Below the pieces are notes generated by a model. It made no database searches. It was not told the DNA's origin and saw only the letters and a program-made list of their open reading frames with translations. Source: Fructilactobacillus cliffordii (GTDB lineage Bacteria; Bacillota; Bacilli; Lactobacillales; Lactobacillaceae). From it: a stretch of 64,000 nucleotides of DNA. Positions 43,166-56,364 of the stretch are shown here, piece by piece (position 1 is the first letter of the stretch; the number at the start of each line of letters is the position of its first letter). A program made the position numbers and the translations under genes. The DNA lies in the NCBI RefSeq assembly GCF_024029355.1, contig NZ_CP097117.1, forward strand, positions 1,302,001 to 1,366,000. Direction: 5' to 3'.

Positions 43166-43360
43166 ATCGAAGCAACGAAGGAAGCGTTTACAGAAAAACT
43201 AGAACAGCTGCAAAACGGAACCATTCAGGAGCTTACCGTACAACCGGATCAGTTCTTTGTTTTCCAGCAAGCTTTCATGGATTATCCCACTAGAAAACGA
43301 GTGGTCGGAACCGCGTTTGAAAACGGCGTGGTGGTGTATCACTACGCAGCGGATAATTAA
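43166..43360 (+). CDS. Small protein of about 64 aa, start codon uncertain (ATC)
   Basis: The frame is open to 43360 and the product (ending YPTRKRVVGTAFENGVVVYHY) looks like a folded small protein. The AAAGGAAG site at 43151-43158 is perfectly spaced only for ATC at 43166; there is no ATG, GTG or TTG in frame between the upstream -10-like TAAAAT and ATG 43276. Either the protein starts at a rare ATC, or a former start codon was mutated. A 51-codon frame from ATG 43138 overlaps in another frame and looks unlike a protein. Confidence 0.45.
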   Translation: MEATKEAFTEKLEQLQNGTIQELTVQPDQFFVFQQAFMDYPTRKRVVGTAFENGVVVYHYAADN

Positions 43361-43462
43361 GGAAAGTTTAATAATCTGCGCTAAGGCGCAAAAACTTGTA
43401 TTTTGACCGATATATTGGTACTCTTAGAGTATAAATATGGTTAACAAAGGGGTGCGTTTATT

Positions 43463-43729
43463 ATGGAAAAACGTCAATTTAAAATCACTGCAGAAACTGG
43501 GATTCATGCTCGTCCGGCTACTTTTTTGGTGCAAACCGCCAGTAAATTCGACTCTAACATTACGTTAGAATATGAAGACAAGACGGTTAACTTAAAGTCA
43601 ATCATGGGAGTTATGTCACTTGGGGTCGGTCAAAACGCAGTGATTACCATCACTGCTGATGGTGACGATGCTAAGGATGCCTTAGAAGCTATCGCCAAAA
43701 CCATGAAAGAAGAAGGCCTAATCGAATAG
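43463..43729 (+). CDS. ptsH: Phosphocarrier protein HPr
   Basis: An 88-aa HPr. The active His15 is in [10 protein letters not shown] and the regulatory Ser46 in [12 protein letters not shown], so it can act both in sugar phosphotransfer and, as HPr-Ser-P, as CcpA co-repressor. The enzyme I gene, usually directly downstream, is absent: a terminator follows and then a lipid glycosyltransferase. Good GGGG/AAGGGG ribosome site. Confidence 0.95.
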   Translation: MEKRQFKITAETGIHARPATFLVQTASKFDSNITLEYEDKTVNLKSIMGVMSLGVGQNAVITITADGDDAKDALEAIAKTMKEEGLIE

Positions 43730-43744
43730 TCGATTTTTGGGTTC

Positions 43745-43771
43745 AAAAGAGTTGCTCCGGCAACTCTTTTT
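43745..43771 (+). terminator. Terminator after ptsH
   Basis: AAAAGAGTTGC-TCCG-GCAACTCTTTTTC. Confidence 0.9.
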
Positions 43772-43854
43772 CTTTGGGTTCATAGTTTGCAAACCACCTG
43801 GGAAACCAATATAATTTAGTTGTTTATCGTCAATTTGAAAGGGTGAACCGGCGC

Positions 43855-45021
43855 TTGAATATCGGCTTATTTACAGATACATATTTTCCCCAAGTTAGTG
43901 GAGTGGCAACTTCCATTAAAACGTTAAAGGATGAATTAGAACGACGGGGTAATCATGTTTATATCTTTACGACCACGGATCCAAATGCGGATGAGAAACA
44001 GGAAGCAGGGATTTACCGCTTCTCAAGCATTCCGTTTATTTCGTTTACAGAACGACGGATTGCAGTTCGGGGGCTTTTTCAGGCCACCCAAATTGCGAAG
44101 GGATTGGATTTAGACTTGGTTCACACTCAAACTGAGTTTTCGATGGGGGTGATTGGCAAGTTTGTGGCTCGGAACCTTAACATTCCATGCGTGCACACTT
44201 ACCACACCATGTACGAGGACTATCTACACTACGTTGCCAACGGTCATTTATTAAAGCCGATTCACGTCAAAGAGGGAACGCTAGCCTTCTGTCGTCATTT
44301 GGATGGAATTGTAGCTCCTAGCAAACGTGTTTTAGATAAACTAACTGACTACGGCGTTAAAAGTCCGATTCGAATCATTCCGACGGGAGTCGATTTACAT
44401 CACTACGAGGATTGTGGGAATGCAGCTGAATTGCGGAAACAACTAGGGTTGACTCCAAACCAGCCGGTTTTACTGTCGTTAAGCCGATTGGCATATGAAA
44501 AAGACATTGATACTTTGATTGGCCAAATGCCAACGATTTTAGAAGCTGTTCCTGAGACCCATCTCATCATTGTGGGGGATGGACCAGCAGCGGATGACTT
44601 GCATCAACAGGTGGCTCGGTCTGGTTTACAAGCTCACGTGACGTTTACCGGCGAAATTAATAACCAAAAGGTAAATGCTTACTATCGGATGGCAGACTTA
44701 TTTGTGTCGACGTCTAACTCCGAATCCCAAGGATTAACCTATATTGAAGCGATGGCTGCTGACACCAAGGTAGTGGTAGCTGATAGTCCTTATACCAACG
44801 ATTTGATTACAGATCCATCTCTAGGAAAAACCTTCACCACGCTAGCAGAATTTAGTAGTGACGTGATTGAATACTTACAACATCCGGCTGCTTATCCTGA
44901 CAAACCCGAGTTACGACACCAAAAGTTACATGACATCTCGGCTGATTATTTTGTGGATCAAATCGAAATCTTTTATCGCAACGTTGTGGACCGCTACGTT
45001 AGCACTGACGATAAGGAGTAG
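43855..45021 (+). CDS. lafA: Diacylglycerol alpha-monoglucosyltransferase (LafA type, GT4)
   Basis: A GT4 enzyme of 388 aa that glucosylates diacylglycerol to make the glycolipid anchor of lipoteichoic acid. Typical blocks: NIGLFTDTYFPQVSGVATS at the start, VHTYHTMYEDYLHYV, IPTGVDLHHY and the nucleotide-sugar block STSNSESQGLTYIEAMA (E-x7-E motif). I prefer TTG 43855 because family members begin at that Met-Asn-Ile-Gly and the AAAGGG site fits; GTG 43843 is possible. First gene of the glycolipid/lipoteichoic acid operon. Confidence 0.88.
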   Translation: MNIGLFTDTYFPQVSGVATSIKTLKDELERRGNHVYIFTTTDPNADEKQEAGIYRFSSIPFISFTERRIAVRGLFQATQIAKGLDLDLVHTQTEFSMGVIGKFVARNLNIPCVHTYHTMYEDYLHYVANGHLLKPIHVKEGTLAFCRHLDGIVAPSKRVLDKLTDYGVKSPIRIIPTGVDLHHYEDCGNAAELRKQLGLTPNQPVLLSLSRLAYEKDIDTLIGQMPTILEAVPETHLIIVGDGPAADDLHQQVARSGLQAHVTFTGEINNQKVNAYYRMADLFVSTSNSESQGLTYIEAMAADTKVVVADSPYTNDLITDPSLGKTFTTLAEFSSDVIEYLQHPAAYPDKPELRHQKLHDISADYFVDQIEIFYRNVVDRYVSTDDKE

Positions 45022-45022
45022 A

Positions 45023-46084
45023 ATGACGATGCTCAAAATTGACATGTTTTCGACGGCGACCAAAGTCAAGGGGCAGGGAGTAGGGAGTGCCTACCTGGAA
45101 TTAGTCCGGTTATTACGTGATCGTTTTCCGACGGAATTTCAAATTGAAGTGAACCAGTATAGTCCTGCTGATATCAGTCACTATCACACCATTAATCCTA
45201 CTTTTTACCTGTCAACGTTTAGTAAACGTCGCGGTCGTAAAATTGGCTATGTGCACTTTCTGCCGGAGACTTTGGAAGAAAGTTTACAATTGCCACCGGG
45301 AATCAAACAATTGTTTTATCGGTACGTGATTGCATTTTACAAACGAATGGATCAGATTGTAGTGGTCAATCCGACCTTTATTCCAGAACTGGAGAAGTAC
45401 GGGATCTCGAAAGAACGAGTGACCTATATCCCCAACTTTGTGAGCAAAACGGAATTTCATCCGGTTACACCAGCCCAAAAGGAACAATTACGGGACCAAT
45501 ATGGTTACGATCAGCACCGCTTCACGGTGATTTGTACAGGACAAGTACAAACCAGGAAGGGCGTGTTAGATTTTGCCAAGTTGGCTCAGGATAATCCGTC
45601 GTACCAGTTTATCTGGGTGGGGGGCTTTTCGTTTGGTGGTATGACTGCGGGTTATTCCGAGTTGAAAAAATTGGTTGATAATCCACCGGCAAATCTGAGT
45701 TTCCCTGGGATTGTAGATCGTGATCATTTGGTTGAATACTATGACTTAGCGGATGTCTTTTTACTGCCTTCTTATAACGAGTTATTTCCAATGTCGGTGT
45801 TAGAAGCCTTTTCTTGTGGTCTACCGGTGATTTTACGGGATTTACCTTTATACCAACAAATTATCGCCGATTATTATGCGCCTGCTAAGGATGAGTCAGA
45901 GATGAATCAGTGGTTAAACCGATTGGCAGATGATTCTAAACTACGGAGTGATTATGTCCACAAGTCAGAAACTGCTTCTGATTATTATTCTGAGGGTCAC
46001 TTAGCCCAGATTTGGCATGATTTTTACATCCAGCAAGCCCAAATACAGGCGGAAAACGGGAGGTCTCATGTCCAGAAGAAATAA
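45023..46084 (+). CDS. lafB: Glycolipid second glycosyltransferase (LafB type, GT4)
   Basis: A 353-aa GT4 enzyme that probably adds a second hexose to monoglucosyl-diacylglycerol. Visible: GVGSAYLELVRLL near the N-terminus, VICTGQVQTRKGVLDFA, and the C-terminal LPSYNELFPMSVLEAFSCGLP (E-x7-E donor motif). ATG 45023 or ATG 45029 can serve as start with the GGAG site. It lies one base after lafA and overlaps the next gene by 17 bases. Confidence 0.87.
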   Translation: MTMLKIDMFSTATKVKGQGVGSAYLELVRLLRDRFPTEFQIEVNQYSPADISHYHTINPTFYLSTFSKRRGRKIGYVHFLPETLEESLQLPPGIKQLFYRYVIAFYKRMDQIVVVNPTFIPELEKYGISKERVTYIPNFVSKTEFHPVTPAQKEQLRDQYGYDQHRFTVICTGQVQTRKGVLDFAKLAQDNPSYQFIWVGGFSFGGMTAGYSELKKLVDNPPANLSFPGIVDRDHLVEYYDLADVFLLPSYNELFPMSVLEAFSCGLPVILRDLPLYQQIIADYYAPAKDESEMNQWLNRLADDSKLRSDYVHKSETASDYYSEGHLAQIWHDFYIQQAQIQAENGRSHVQKK

Positions 46085-47111
46085 AATTTCGTTACTACTC
46101 ATGGTGGCCATTGGGTTGTTAATCTCGTGGTATGCTGTTCGTGACATTAAATTTAGTGTACTAATTAATGATCTTTCTTCCGTCAATTTAGGCTGGTTAA
46201 TCGTTGCTCTGGGTTGCATTTTACTGTATTTTTTCTTTGAATCGGTCGTGACCTACATTTTAGTAAAAAGTAGCACGCCGGCATTTTCGTTTCGAGATGC
46301 GATTCGGGTTCCATTAGTTGAGCAACTTTTTAACGGGATTACTCCGTTTTCTAGTGGAGGGCAACCCGCACAACTGGTGGTGTTACTTCAGGCTGGTGTC
46401 GACGGAGGGAAAGCTAGTTCGGCCCTGTTAATGAAATTTGTCATCTATCAAGCGATGATTGTGTTGAATTTCGTGGTGAGTTTAATCATTGGTTTTCGTT
46501 ACTTGGTCGACACGGTTCACTCACTAGCTATTTTCGTAGTATTCGGGTTTTTAATTCACCTAGTAGTGATTGTTGCACTGCTGATGGTGATGTATTGGTA
46601 CTCGATGACTAAAAAACTAGTCAACGGTTGTTTTAAAGTGGTGGGCTGGTTTGTTAACGAAAATAAGTATCAACGTTGGAAACGAACTTTGAACCAAAAA
46701 ATTGATAATTTTCATGATGAAAGTATTCGGATTGGGCATGAAGGGAAACTGATGGTCAAGGTTTGCATTTTGACCTTTTTACAACTGTTTTTCTACTATC
46801 TCATTCCGTACTTTGTGATGTTGTCGTTAGGCTATCACAATGCGAACGTTGTAATGGTTACTAGTCTGGACGTTTTGATCTTCTTAGTAATTTCAATGTT
46901 TCCCATTCCGGGAGGAGCGGGGGGAGCCGAATATAGCTTTGAAAAGTTATTCCGCAGCTACATTCACAGCTCCAGCAAATTAGCGTTGGCCATGATTTTA
47001 TGGCGATTATTGACCTACTATCTCGGTCTGTTTTTAGGGTTGATTGCTTTAATGATTAAACCCCGACGCGTCCACTTACAAAATAATGAAGCGGAAAAGA
47101 TGGAGGAATAA
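46068..47111 (+). CDS. LPG-synthase-TM/YbhN-type flippase-like membrane protein
   Basis: A 347-aa protein with about seven to eight membrane segments, of the family formed by the flippase half of MprF (UPF0104/YbhN). Family blocks: FNGITPFSSGGQPAQ and SMFPIPGGAGGAEY. The aminoacyl-transfer domain of MprF is missing. ATG 46068 has a GGGAGG site. Its position between glycolipid glycosyltransferases and the LTA synthase suggests it moves the glycolipid anchor to the outer leaflet. Confidence 0.85.
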   Translation: MSRRNKISLLLMVAIGLLISWYAVRDIKFSVLINDLSSVNLGWLIVALGCILLYFFFESVVTYILVKSSTPAFSFRDAIRVPLVEQLFNGITPFSSGGQPAQLVVLLQAGVDGGKASSALLMKFVIYQAMIVLNFVVSLIIGFRYLVDTVHSLAIFVVFGFLIHLVVIVALLMVMYWYSMTKKLVNGCFKVVGWFVNENKYQRWKRTLNQKIDNFHDESIRIGHEGKLMVKVCILTFLQLFFYYLIPYFVMLSLGYHNANVVMVTSLDVLIFLVISMFPIPGGAGGAEYSFEKLFRSYIHSSSKLALAMILWRLLTYYLGLFLGLIALMIKPRRVHLQNNEAEKMEE

Positions 47112-47113
47112 GC

Positions 47114-49174
47114 ATGGCTGATTTTTGGAAGCGAATCCGCCAATTTTTTAATACAACGATTGGATTTTACGTCCTGGTTGTCTTACTTTTTTGGCTGAAA
47201 ACTTATTATTGTTATAAAACGGACTTTACCCTCGGAGTATCAGGGGGAGTGCAGGAATTCTTGTTAGCGGTTAATCCATTACCGTCAGCATTACTCTTGT
47301 TCGGGATTGCCTTGTATTTTCGGGGGAAACTTTCCTATTGGCTGATGCTGATTATCGACTTTTTGCAGTCCACGTGGATTTTTGCCAATATTTTGTACTA
47401 CCGAGAATTTTCAGATTTCTTGTCCATGGGAATTATTAAAGGAACGGGAAACGTACAAAACAACCTGGGTAAAAGTTTCTTGGAAATCTTGCGGCCTACC
47501 GATTTCATTGTGTATCTAGATATCGTGGTCTTGATCTTACTGTTACTATTTGGCGTAATTAAGATTAGTAAAAAACCGTTGAAGTTACGGTATGCAGTGG
47601 GGATTACCATTTTGTCGCTGGTCTTAATGTTTGCTGAATACAACGCGGCCAATGCCGATCGTTCGGGATTATTGACCCGGACCTTTGATAATAACTACAT
47701 CGTGAAGTATTTAGGTTTGAATGAGTATGCGGCCTTTAGTGCGTACCAGACGCATCAGGAGTCCACAACTAGATCACAGGCGAAGGCAAAAGACTTGAAG
47801 GGCGTGGAAAAGTTTGTTAAACAGAACTACGCTAGTCCGAATGTGAGTTATTATGGAAAAGAAAAGGGCAAGAACGTCTTTATCATTCACTTGGAGAGTT
47901 TCCAACAGTTCTTGATTGACTACAAAGTGAACGGAAAAGAAGTTACGCCTAACATTAATAAGTTCTACCATGATCAACATACGCTGTCCTTTGATAACTT
48001 TTACCACCAAGTCGCACAGGGAAAGACTTCTGACGCGGAAATGATGCTTGAAAACTCACTGTATGGGTTACCGCAAGGATCTGCCATGGTGACCTATGGA
48101 GGACAAAACACTTATCAAGCGGCTCCGTCGATTCTGGATCAAAAGGGATACACGACGGCCGCCTTTCATGGGGATGTTCCAACCTTCTGGAACCGAAACA
48201 ACGCTTACAAATCATGGGGGTATGATTATTTCTTTAGTGAGGCTTACTACAAGGATAAACCCAATTACAATATTGGTTACGGGATGAAGGATAAGATTTT
48301 CTTTAAGCAGAGTATCCCGTACATTCAACAGTTGCCGCAGCCGTTTTATGCGAAACTGATTACGTTAACGAACCACTATCCCTATGAACTTGATAAGCAA
48401 AATACGGACTTTCCTGCTACTACTACCGGAGATAATACGGTTGATCCATACGTGCAAACCGCTCACTATCTAGACCAGGCCTTTGGAGAATTTGAAGCCT
48501 ACTTGCAAAAGAGTGGTCTAGCGAAGAATAGTGTCGTGGTTCTCTATGGAGATCACTATGGGATTTCTAATAACCATCGACCGGCTATTGCTAAGCTTTT
48601 GAATAAGAAGAGTGTTGATAAGTATGATTTGGCTCAATTCCAAAAAGTGCCGTTTATGATTAACGGTGCCAATATTCAGGGTGGTATTGATCATACCTAT
48701 GGTGGAGAAATTGACGTTTTACCAACCTTGTTGCACTTACTTGGAGTTAATAATCAAAATATGATTCAATTTGGGCAGGATCTGATGAGTAAGGATAATA
48801 ACCAAATTGTGCCATTTAGAAACGGGGACTTTGTCAGTCCGAAGTATACAAAAGTGGGATCTACCGTTTACGATACGAAGACTGGCTCTGAACTCAAGCT
48901 GAATGCTGAGCAAAAGCAAGAGGTCGCTAAGATTCAGACTTACGTCAATGATTCGTTGTCTAATTCTGATAAGGTCGTGTATGGAGACTTGCTGCGCTTC
49001 CACAAATTGCCTGGTTATCATGATGTTAATAAAAAGTCTTTTAATTACAATAAGAAGGATGCCTTGAAGAAATTGAAACAGACTGATCAGAAGCAAAAGA
49101 GTGATCTGATTAATCAAAATGGAGGCAAGTCAACGGAATCCGATTTCCAAACTGATGCCCCAGAATTAAAATAA
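47114..49174 (+). CDS. ltaS: Lipoteichoic acid synthase family protein
   Basis: A 686-aa LtaS-type protein: about five membrane segments (residues 15-190), then an extracellular sulfatase-fold domain. FIIHLESFQQFL holds the metal ligand Glu, GKTSDAEMMLENSLYG holds the catalytic Thr, and GDHYGIS the later metal ligands Asp/His. It polymerises glycerol phosphate from phosphatidylglycerol on the glycolipid anchor. A charged Lys/Asn-rich tail ends the protein. Last gene of the operon. Confidence 0.92.
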   Translation: MADFWKRIRQFFNTTIGFYVLVVLLFWLKTYYCYKTDFTLGVSGGVQEFLLAVNPLPSALLLFGIALYFRGKLSYWLMLIIDFLQSTWIFANILYYREFSDFLSMGIIKGTGNVQNNLGKSFLEILRPTDFIVYLDIVVLILLLLFGVIKISKKPLKLRYAVGITILSLVLMFAEYNAANADRSGLLTRTFDNNYIVKYLGLNEYAAFSAYQTHQESTTRSQAKAKDLKGVEKFVKQNYASPNVSYYGKEKGKNVFIIHLESFQQFLIDYKVNGKEVTPNINKFYHDQHTLSFDNFYHQVAQGKTSDAEMMLENSLYGLPQGSAMVTYGGQNTYQAAPSILDQKGYTTAAFHGDVPTFWNRNNAYKSWGYDYFFSEAYYKDKPNYNIGYGMKDKIFFKQSIPYIQQLPQPFYAKLITLTNHYPYELDKQNTDFPATTTGDNTVDPYVQTAHYLDQAFGEFEAYLQKSGLAKNSVVVLYGDHYGISNNHRPAIAKLLNKKSVDKYDLAQFQKVPFMINGANIQGGIDHTYGGEIDVLPTLLHLLGVNNQNMIQFGQDLMSKDNNQIVPFRNGDFVSPKYTKVGSTVYDTKTGSELKLNAEQKQEVAKIQTYVNDSLSNSDKVVYGDLLRFHKLPGYHDVNKKSFNYNKKDALKKLKQTDQKQKSDLINQNGGKSTESDFQTDAPELK

Positions 49175-49182
49175 TTGATTTT

Positions 49183-49229
49183 AAAGACTAGCCCGCGCGC
49201 TCTAACTGCGTGAGGGTTAGTCTTTTTTT
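49183..49229 (+). terminator. Terminator after ltaS
   Basis: AAGACTAGCCCGCGCGC-TCTAACT-GCGTGAGGGTTAGTCTT with T-run. Confidence 0.88.
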
Positions 49230-49242
49230 CTGCAAAAAAGTG

Positions 49243-49271
49243 TTGACGAACCCTAGATAAGTTGATAATAT
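49243..49271 (+). promoter_or_regulatory. rRNA operon promoter P1
   Basis: TTGACG (49243-49248), 17-base spacer, TAATAT (49266-49271). Confidence 0.8.
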
Positions 49272-49325
49272 AATTCATGTTGTTAAGGCGATGGGTAAAG
49301 TATTGAAGTGAATCGGAAAAAGTGC

Positions 49326-49354
49326 TTGACTTCTTCTCCTGAACATTGTATGAT
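49326..49354 (+). promoter_or_regulatory. rRNA operon promoter P2
   Basis: TTGACT (49326-49331), 17-base spacer, TATGAT (49349-49354). Tandem with P1; the roughly 170-base leader up to the 16S gene holds a TTTTTAAAC/GTTTAAAAA hairpin near 49436. Confidence 0.78.
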
Positions 49355-49522
49355 AATTAAGTTGTCAAGTAATTGATGACCGAGTAGTTCTTTGAAAACT
49401 GAACAAGATTTTGATTACAAAAAGTGTAAGGAATTTTTAAACTAGCGTTTAAAAATTAAACATTTGCGAAGTCAATTCGCTTAAGAAACAAATAATGAAG
49501 TAGAGCTAGTAAAGTTCTCATT

Positions 49523-51105
<1,583 letters not shown>

Positions 51106-51183
51106 AAAATACGGAACCTTACACCGATCAAAGTCTTGTTTAGTTTTGAGAGAACTACTCTCACAGTACCATCCGCGCTTTTT

Positions 51184-51258
<75 letters not shown>

Positions 51259-51290
51259 TCGCCGTTGTTACGGTATGATAATTGAATTTT

Positions 51291-51363
51291 GGGGAATTAG
51301 CTCAGCTGGGAGAGCACCTGCTTTGCAAGCAGGAGGTCAGCGGTTCGATCCCGCTATTCTCCA
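51291..51363 (+). tRNA. tRNA-Ala (TGC)
   Basis: In the 16S-23S spacer. Acceptor GGGGAAT/ATTCTCC, anticodon TGC in CTTTGCAAG. Confidence 0.97.
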
Positions 51364-51533
51364 TTGGTACTAGTAGTTTTAGTACCGTTTGGTTCTTTGA
51401 AAACTAGATAATATTATTTTCTGTAAGAATTATATTGATTGATATAATTTTAACCGAGAAAACCATTGTGTAATTTGAGTTTTTTAATGTGTTTAATCGC
51501 TAAACTCAATAATTTATAATCCGTCGGATTATA

Positions 51534-54449
<2,916 letters not shown>

Positions 54450-54519
54450 GGAAAGCACAATGGTAGAATCGGAAGGAAATAATATTAGCTAGTTTTGAGG
54501 GAACGAAGTTCACTCAGAG

Positions 54520-54636
54520 TGTGGTGGCGATAGCCTAAAGGATACACCTGTTCCCATGCCGAACACAGCAGTTAAGCTTTAGCACGCCAAAAGTAGTTGG
54601 GGGATCGCCCCCTGCGAGGATAGGACGTCGCCACGC
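54520..54636 (+). rRNA. 5S ribosomal RNA
   Basis: About 117 bases; helix I arms TGTGGTGGCGA / TCGCCACGC, with the conserved CCGAACACAGCAGTTAAG. Confidence 0.96.
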
Positions 54637-54641
54637 GAATT

Positions 54642-54714
54642 GGAAGATTAGCTCAGTTGGGAGAGCGTCTGCCTTACAAGCAGAGGGTCACAGGTTCGAG
54701 CCCTGTATCTTCCA
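54642..54714 (+). tRNA. tRNA-Val (TAC)
   Basis: Acceptor GGAAGAT/ATCTTCC, anticodon TAC in CCTTACAAG. First tRNA behind the rRNA genes. Confidence 0.97.
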
Positions 54715-54718
54715 TCTT

Positions 54719-54791
54719 GAGCCGTTAGCTCAGTCGGTAGAGCATCTGACTTTTAATCAGAGGGTCGGCAGTTCGAACCTGCCACGGCTCA
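54719..54791 (+). tRNA. tRNA-Lys (TTT)
   Basis: Acceptor GAGCCGT/ACGGCTC, anticodon TTT in ACTTTTAAT. Confidence 0.97.
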
Positions 54792-54808
54792 TTAATTATA
54801 TAGCATAT

Positions 54809-54881
54809 GCCGACTTAGCTCAGTTGGCAGAGCACCTGTCTTGTAAACAGGGGGTCGGAGGTTCGAATCCTCTAGTCGGCA
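54809..54881 (+). tRNA. tRNA-Thr (TGT)
   Basis: Acceptor GCCGACT/AGTCGGC, anticodon TGT in TCTTGTAAA. Confidence 0.97.
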
Positions 54882-54885
54882 TTAT

Positions 54886-54957
54886 GCGGAAGTAGTTCAG
54901 TGGTAGAACGCCACCTTGCCATGGTGGAGGTCGCGGGTTCGAATCCCGTCTTCCGCT
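54886..54957 (+). tRNA. tRNA-Gly (GCC)
   Basis: Acceptor GCGGAAG/CTTCCGC, anticodon GCC in CTTGCCATG, discriminator T. Confidence 0.96.
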
Positions 54958-54971
54958 TTGTACCACCTTTT

Positions 54972-55057
54972 GCCGGGGTGGCGGAATTGGCAGACGCACA
55001 GGACTTAAAATCCTGCGGTCAGTAATGACCGTACCGGTTCGATCCCGGTCCTCGGCA
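54972..55057 (+). tRNA. tRNA-Leu (TAA)
   Basis: An 86-nt class II tRNA with a long variable arm; acceptor GCCGGGG/CCTCGGC, anticodon TAA in ACTTAAAAT. Confidence 0.96.
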
Positions 55058-55062
55058 TTTAT

Positions 55063-55136
55063 GCACCTATAGCGCAATTGGATAGAGTGTCTGACTACGA
55101 ATCAGAAGGTTGCAGGTTCGACTCCTGCTAGGTGCA
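55063..55136 (+). tRNA. tRNA-Arg (ACG)
   Basis: Acceptor GCACCTA/TAGGTGC, anticodon ACG in ACTACGAAT; A34 would be edited to inosine. Confidence 0.97.
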
Positions 55137-55142
55137 TTTGTT

Positions 55143-55216
55143 CGGGAAGTAGCTCAGCTTGGTAGAGCACCTGGTTTGGGACCAGGGGGTCGCAGGTTCG
55201 AATCCTGTCTTCCCGA
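55143..55216 (+). tRNA. tRNA-Pro (TGG)
   Basis: Acceptor CGGGAAG/CTTCCCG, anticodon TGG in TTTGGGA. Confidence 0.97.
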
Positions 55217-55261
55217 TTAGATATTTTAATATCTATTTTTAGGTAATATTTGCCTATTAAT

Positions 55262-55335
55262 CGCGGTGTAGCTCAGCTGGCTAGAGCGTTCGGTTCATAC
55301 CCGAGAGGTCGGGGGTTCGATTCCCTCCGCCGCGA
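55262..55335 (+). tRNA. tRNA-Met, elongator (CAT)
   Basis: Acceptor CGCGGTG/CGCCGCG fully paired, so not an initiator; anticodon CAT in TTCATAC; closely resembles the Bacillus elongator tRNA-Met. Discriminator A fits the UGGU bulge of the T-box at 10375. Confidence 0.93.
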
Positions 55336-55344
55336 TTAGGTCTT

Positions 55345-55419
55345 GGATCTTTAGCTCAGTTGGTTTAGAGCAGACGGCTCATAACCGTCCGGTCGTAGGT
55401 TCGAGTCCTACAAGATCCA
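55345..55419 (+). tRNA. tRNA-Ile2 (CAT, lysidine type)
   Basis: Acceptor GGATCTT/AAGATCC, anticodon CAT in CTCATAA. The body resembles the Bacillus tRNA-Ile2, whose C34 is changed to lysidine by TilS to read ATA. Confidence 0.9.
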
Positions 55420-55434
55420 TTTGTCAAATTATTG

Positions 55435-55463
55435 TTGACGGCCTTATATGTATATGCTATACT
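55435..55463 (+). promoter_or_regulatory. Internal promoter in the tRNA cluster
   Basis: TTGACG (55435-55440), 17-base spacer, TATACT (55458-55463), just upstream of tRNA-Ser(TGA). It would drive the last part of the cluster independently of the rRNA promoters. Confidence 0.75.
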
Positions 55464-55477
55464 TATTTCTGTTTGAC

Positions 55478-55567
55478 GGAGGATTACCCAAGTCTGGCTG
55501 AAGGGAACGGTCTTGAAAACCGTCAGGCGAGTCAAATCGCGCGAGAGTTCGAATCTCTCATCCTCCT
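55478..55567 (+). tRNA. tRNA-Ser (TGA)
   Basis: Class II tRNA; acceptor GGAGGAT/ATCCTCC, anticodon TGA in TCTTGAAAA, long variable arm. The base after the acceptor is T where G is usual for tRNA-Ser. Confidence 0.94.
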
Positions 55568-55575
55568 TTTATTAT

Positions 55576-55649
<74 letters not shown>

Positions 55650-55651
55650 TT

Positions 55652-55726
55652 GGTCCGTTGGTCCAGTCGGTTTAAGACGCCTGCCTGTCACGCAGGAGAT
55701 CACGAGTTCGAGTCTCGTACGGACCG
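55652..55726 (+). tRNA. tRNA-Asp (GTC), copy 1
   Basis: Acceptor GGTCCGT/ACGGACC, anticodon GTC in CTGTCAC, discriminator G. Confidence 0.97.
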
Positions 55727-55735
55727 CTTTGATAT

Positions 55736-55808
55736 GGCTCGGTAGCTCAGTTGGTAGAGCAACGGATTGAAGCTCCGTGTGTCGGCAGTTCGATTCTGTC
55801 CCGCGCCA
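55736..55808 (+). tRNA. tRNA-Phe (GAA)
   Basis: Anticodon GAA in TTGAAGC. The acceptor GGCTCGG/CCGCGCC has a T4-C69 mismatch; the other six pairs are sound. Confidence 0.93.
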
Positions 55809-55834
55809 CTTGTTTCGTTAATTAAATATGTTAT

Positions 55835-55905
55835 GCGGGTGTAGTTTAGTGGTAAAACCATAGCCTTCCAAGCTATTGTCGCGAGTTCGATTCTCGTCAC
55901 CCGCT
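55835..55905 (+). tRNA. tRNA-Gly (TCC)
   Basis: Acceptor GCGGGTG/CACCCGC, anticodon TCC in CTTCCAA. Confidence 0.97.
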
Positions 55906-55913
55906 TTTATTTT

Positions 55914-55988
<75 letters not shown>

Positions 55989-55991
55989 TCT

Positions 55992-56079
55992 GGAGAAGTA
56001 CTCAAGTGGCTGAAGAGGCGCCCCTGCTAAGGGTGTAGGTCGCGTAAGCGGCGCGAGAGTTCGAATCTCTCCTTCTCCG
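55992..56079 (+). tRNA. tRNA-Ser (GCT)
   Basis: An 88-nt class II tRNA; acceptor GGAGAAG/CTTCTCC, anticodon GCT, discriminator G. Confidence 0.96.
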
Positions 56080-56085
56080 TTTTTT

Positions 56086-56158
56086 GACCCGTTGGTCAAG
56101 TGGTTTAAGACACTGCCCTTTCACGGCAGTAACATGGGTTCGAATCCCGTACGGGTCA
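56086..56158 (+). tRNA. tRNA-Glu (TTC)
   Basis: Acceptor GACCCGT/ACGGGTC, anticodon TTC in CTTTCAC. Confidence 0.96.
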
Positions 56159-56178
56159 TTTTTTTATTTGAATATTAT

Positions 56179-56252
<74 letters not shown>

Positions 56253-56254
56253 TT

Positions 56255-56329
56255 GGTCCGTTGGTCCAGTCGGTTTAAGACGCCTGCCTGTCACGCAGGA
56301 GATCACGAGTTCGAGTCTCGTACGGACCG
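56255..56329 (+). tRNA. tRNA-Asp (GTC), copy 2
   Basis: Identical to the copy at 55652. Last tRNA of the cluster. Confidence 0.97.
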
Positions 56330-56331
56330 TT

Positions 56332-56364
56332 AAAAAAAGAGATGAATTTTTCATCTCTTTTTTT
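56332..56364. terminator. Terminator of the rRNA/tRNA operon
   Basis: AAAAAAAGAGATGAA-TTT-TTCATCTCTTTTTTT, symmetrical; also usable by the convergent gene. Confidence 0.92.

Noticed and set aside
43138..43293. 51-codon ATG frame overlapping the small ATC-start gene
   Set aside because: Its composition (Arg/Ser/Lys-rich without pattern) looks random, and the other frame has protein-like sequence and the better ribosome spacing.
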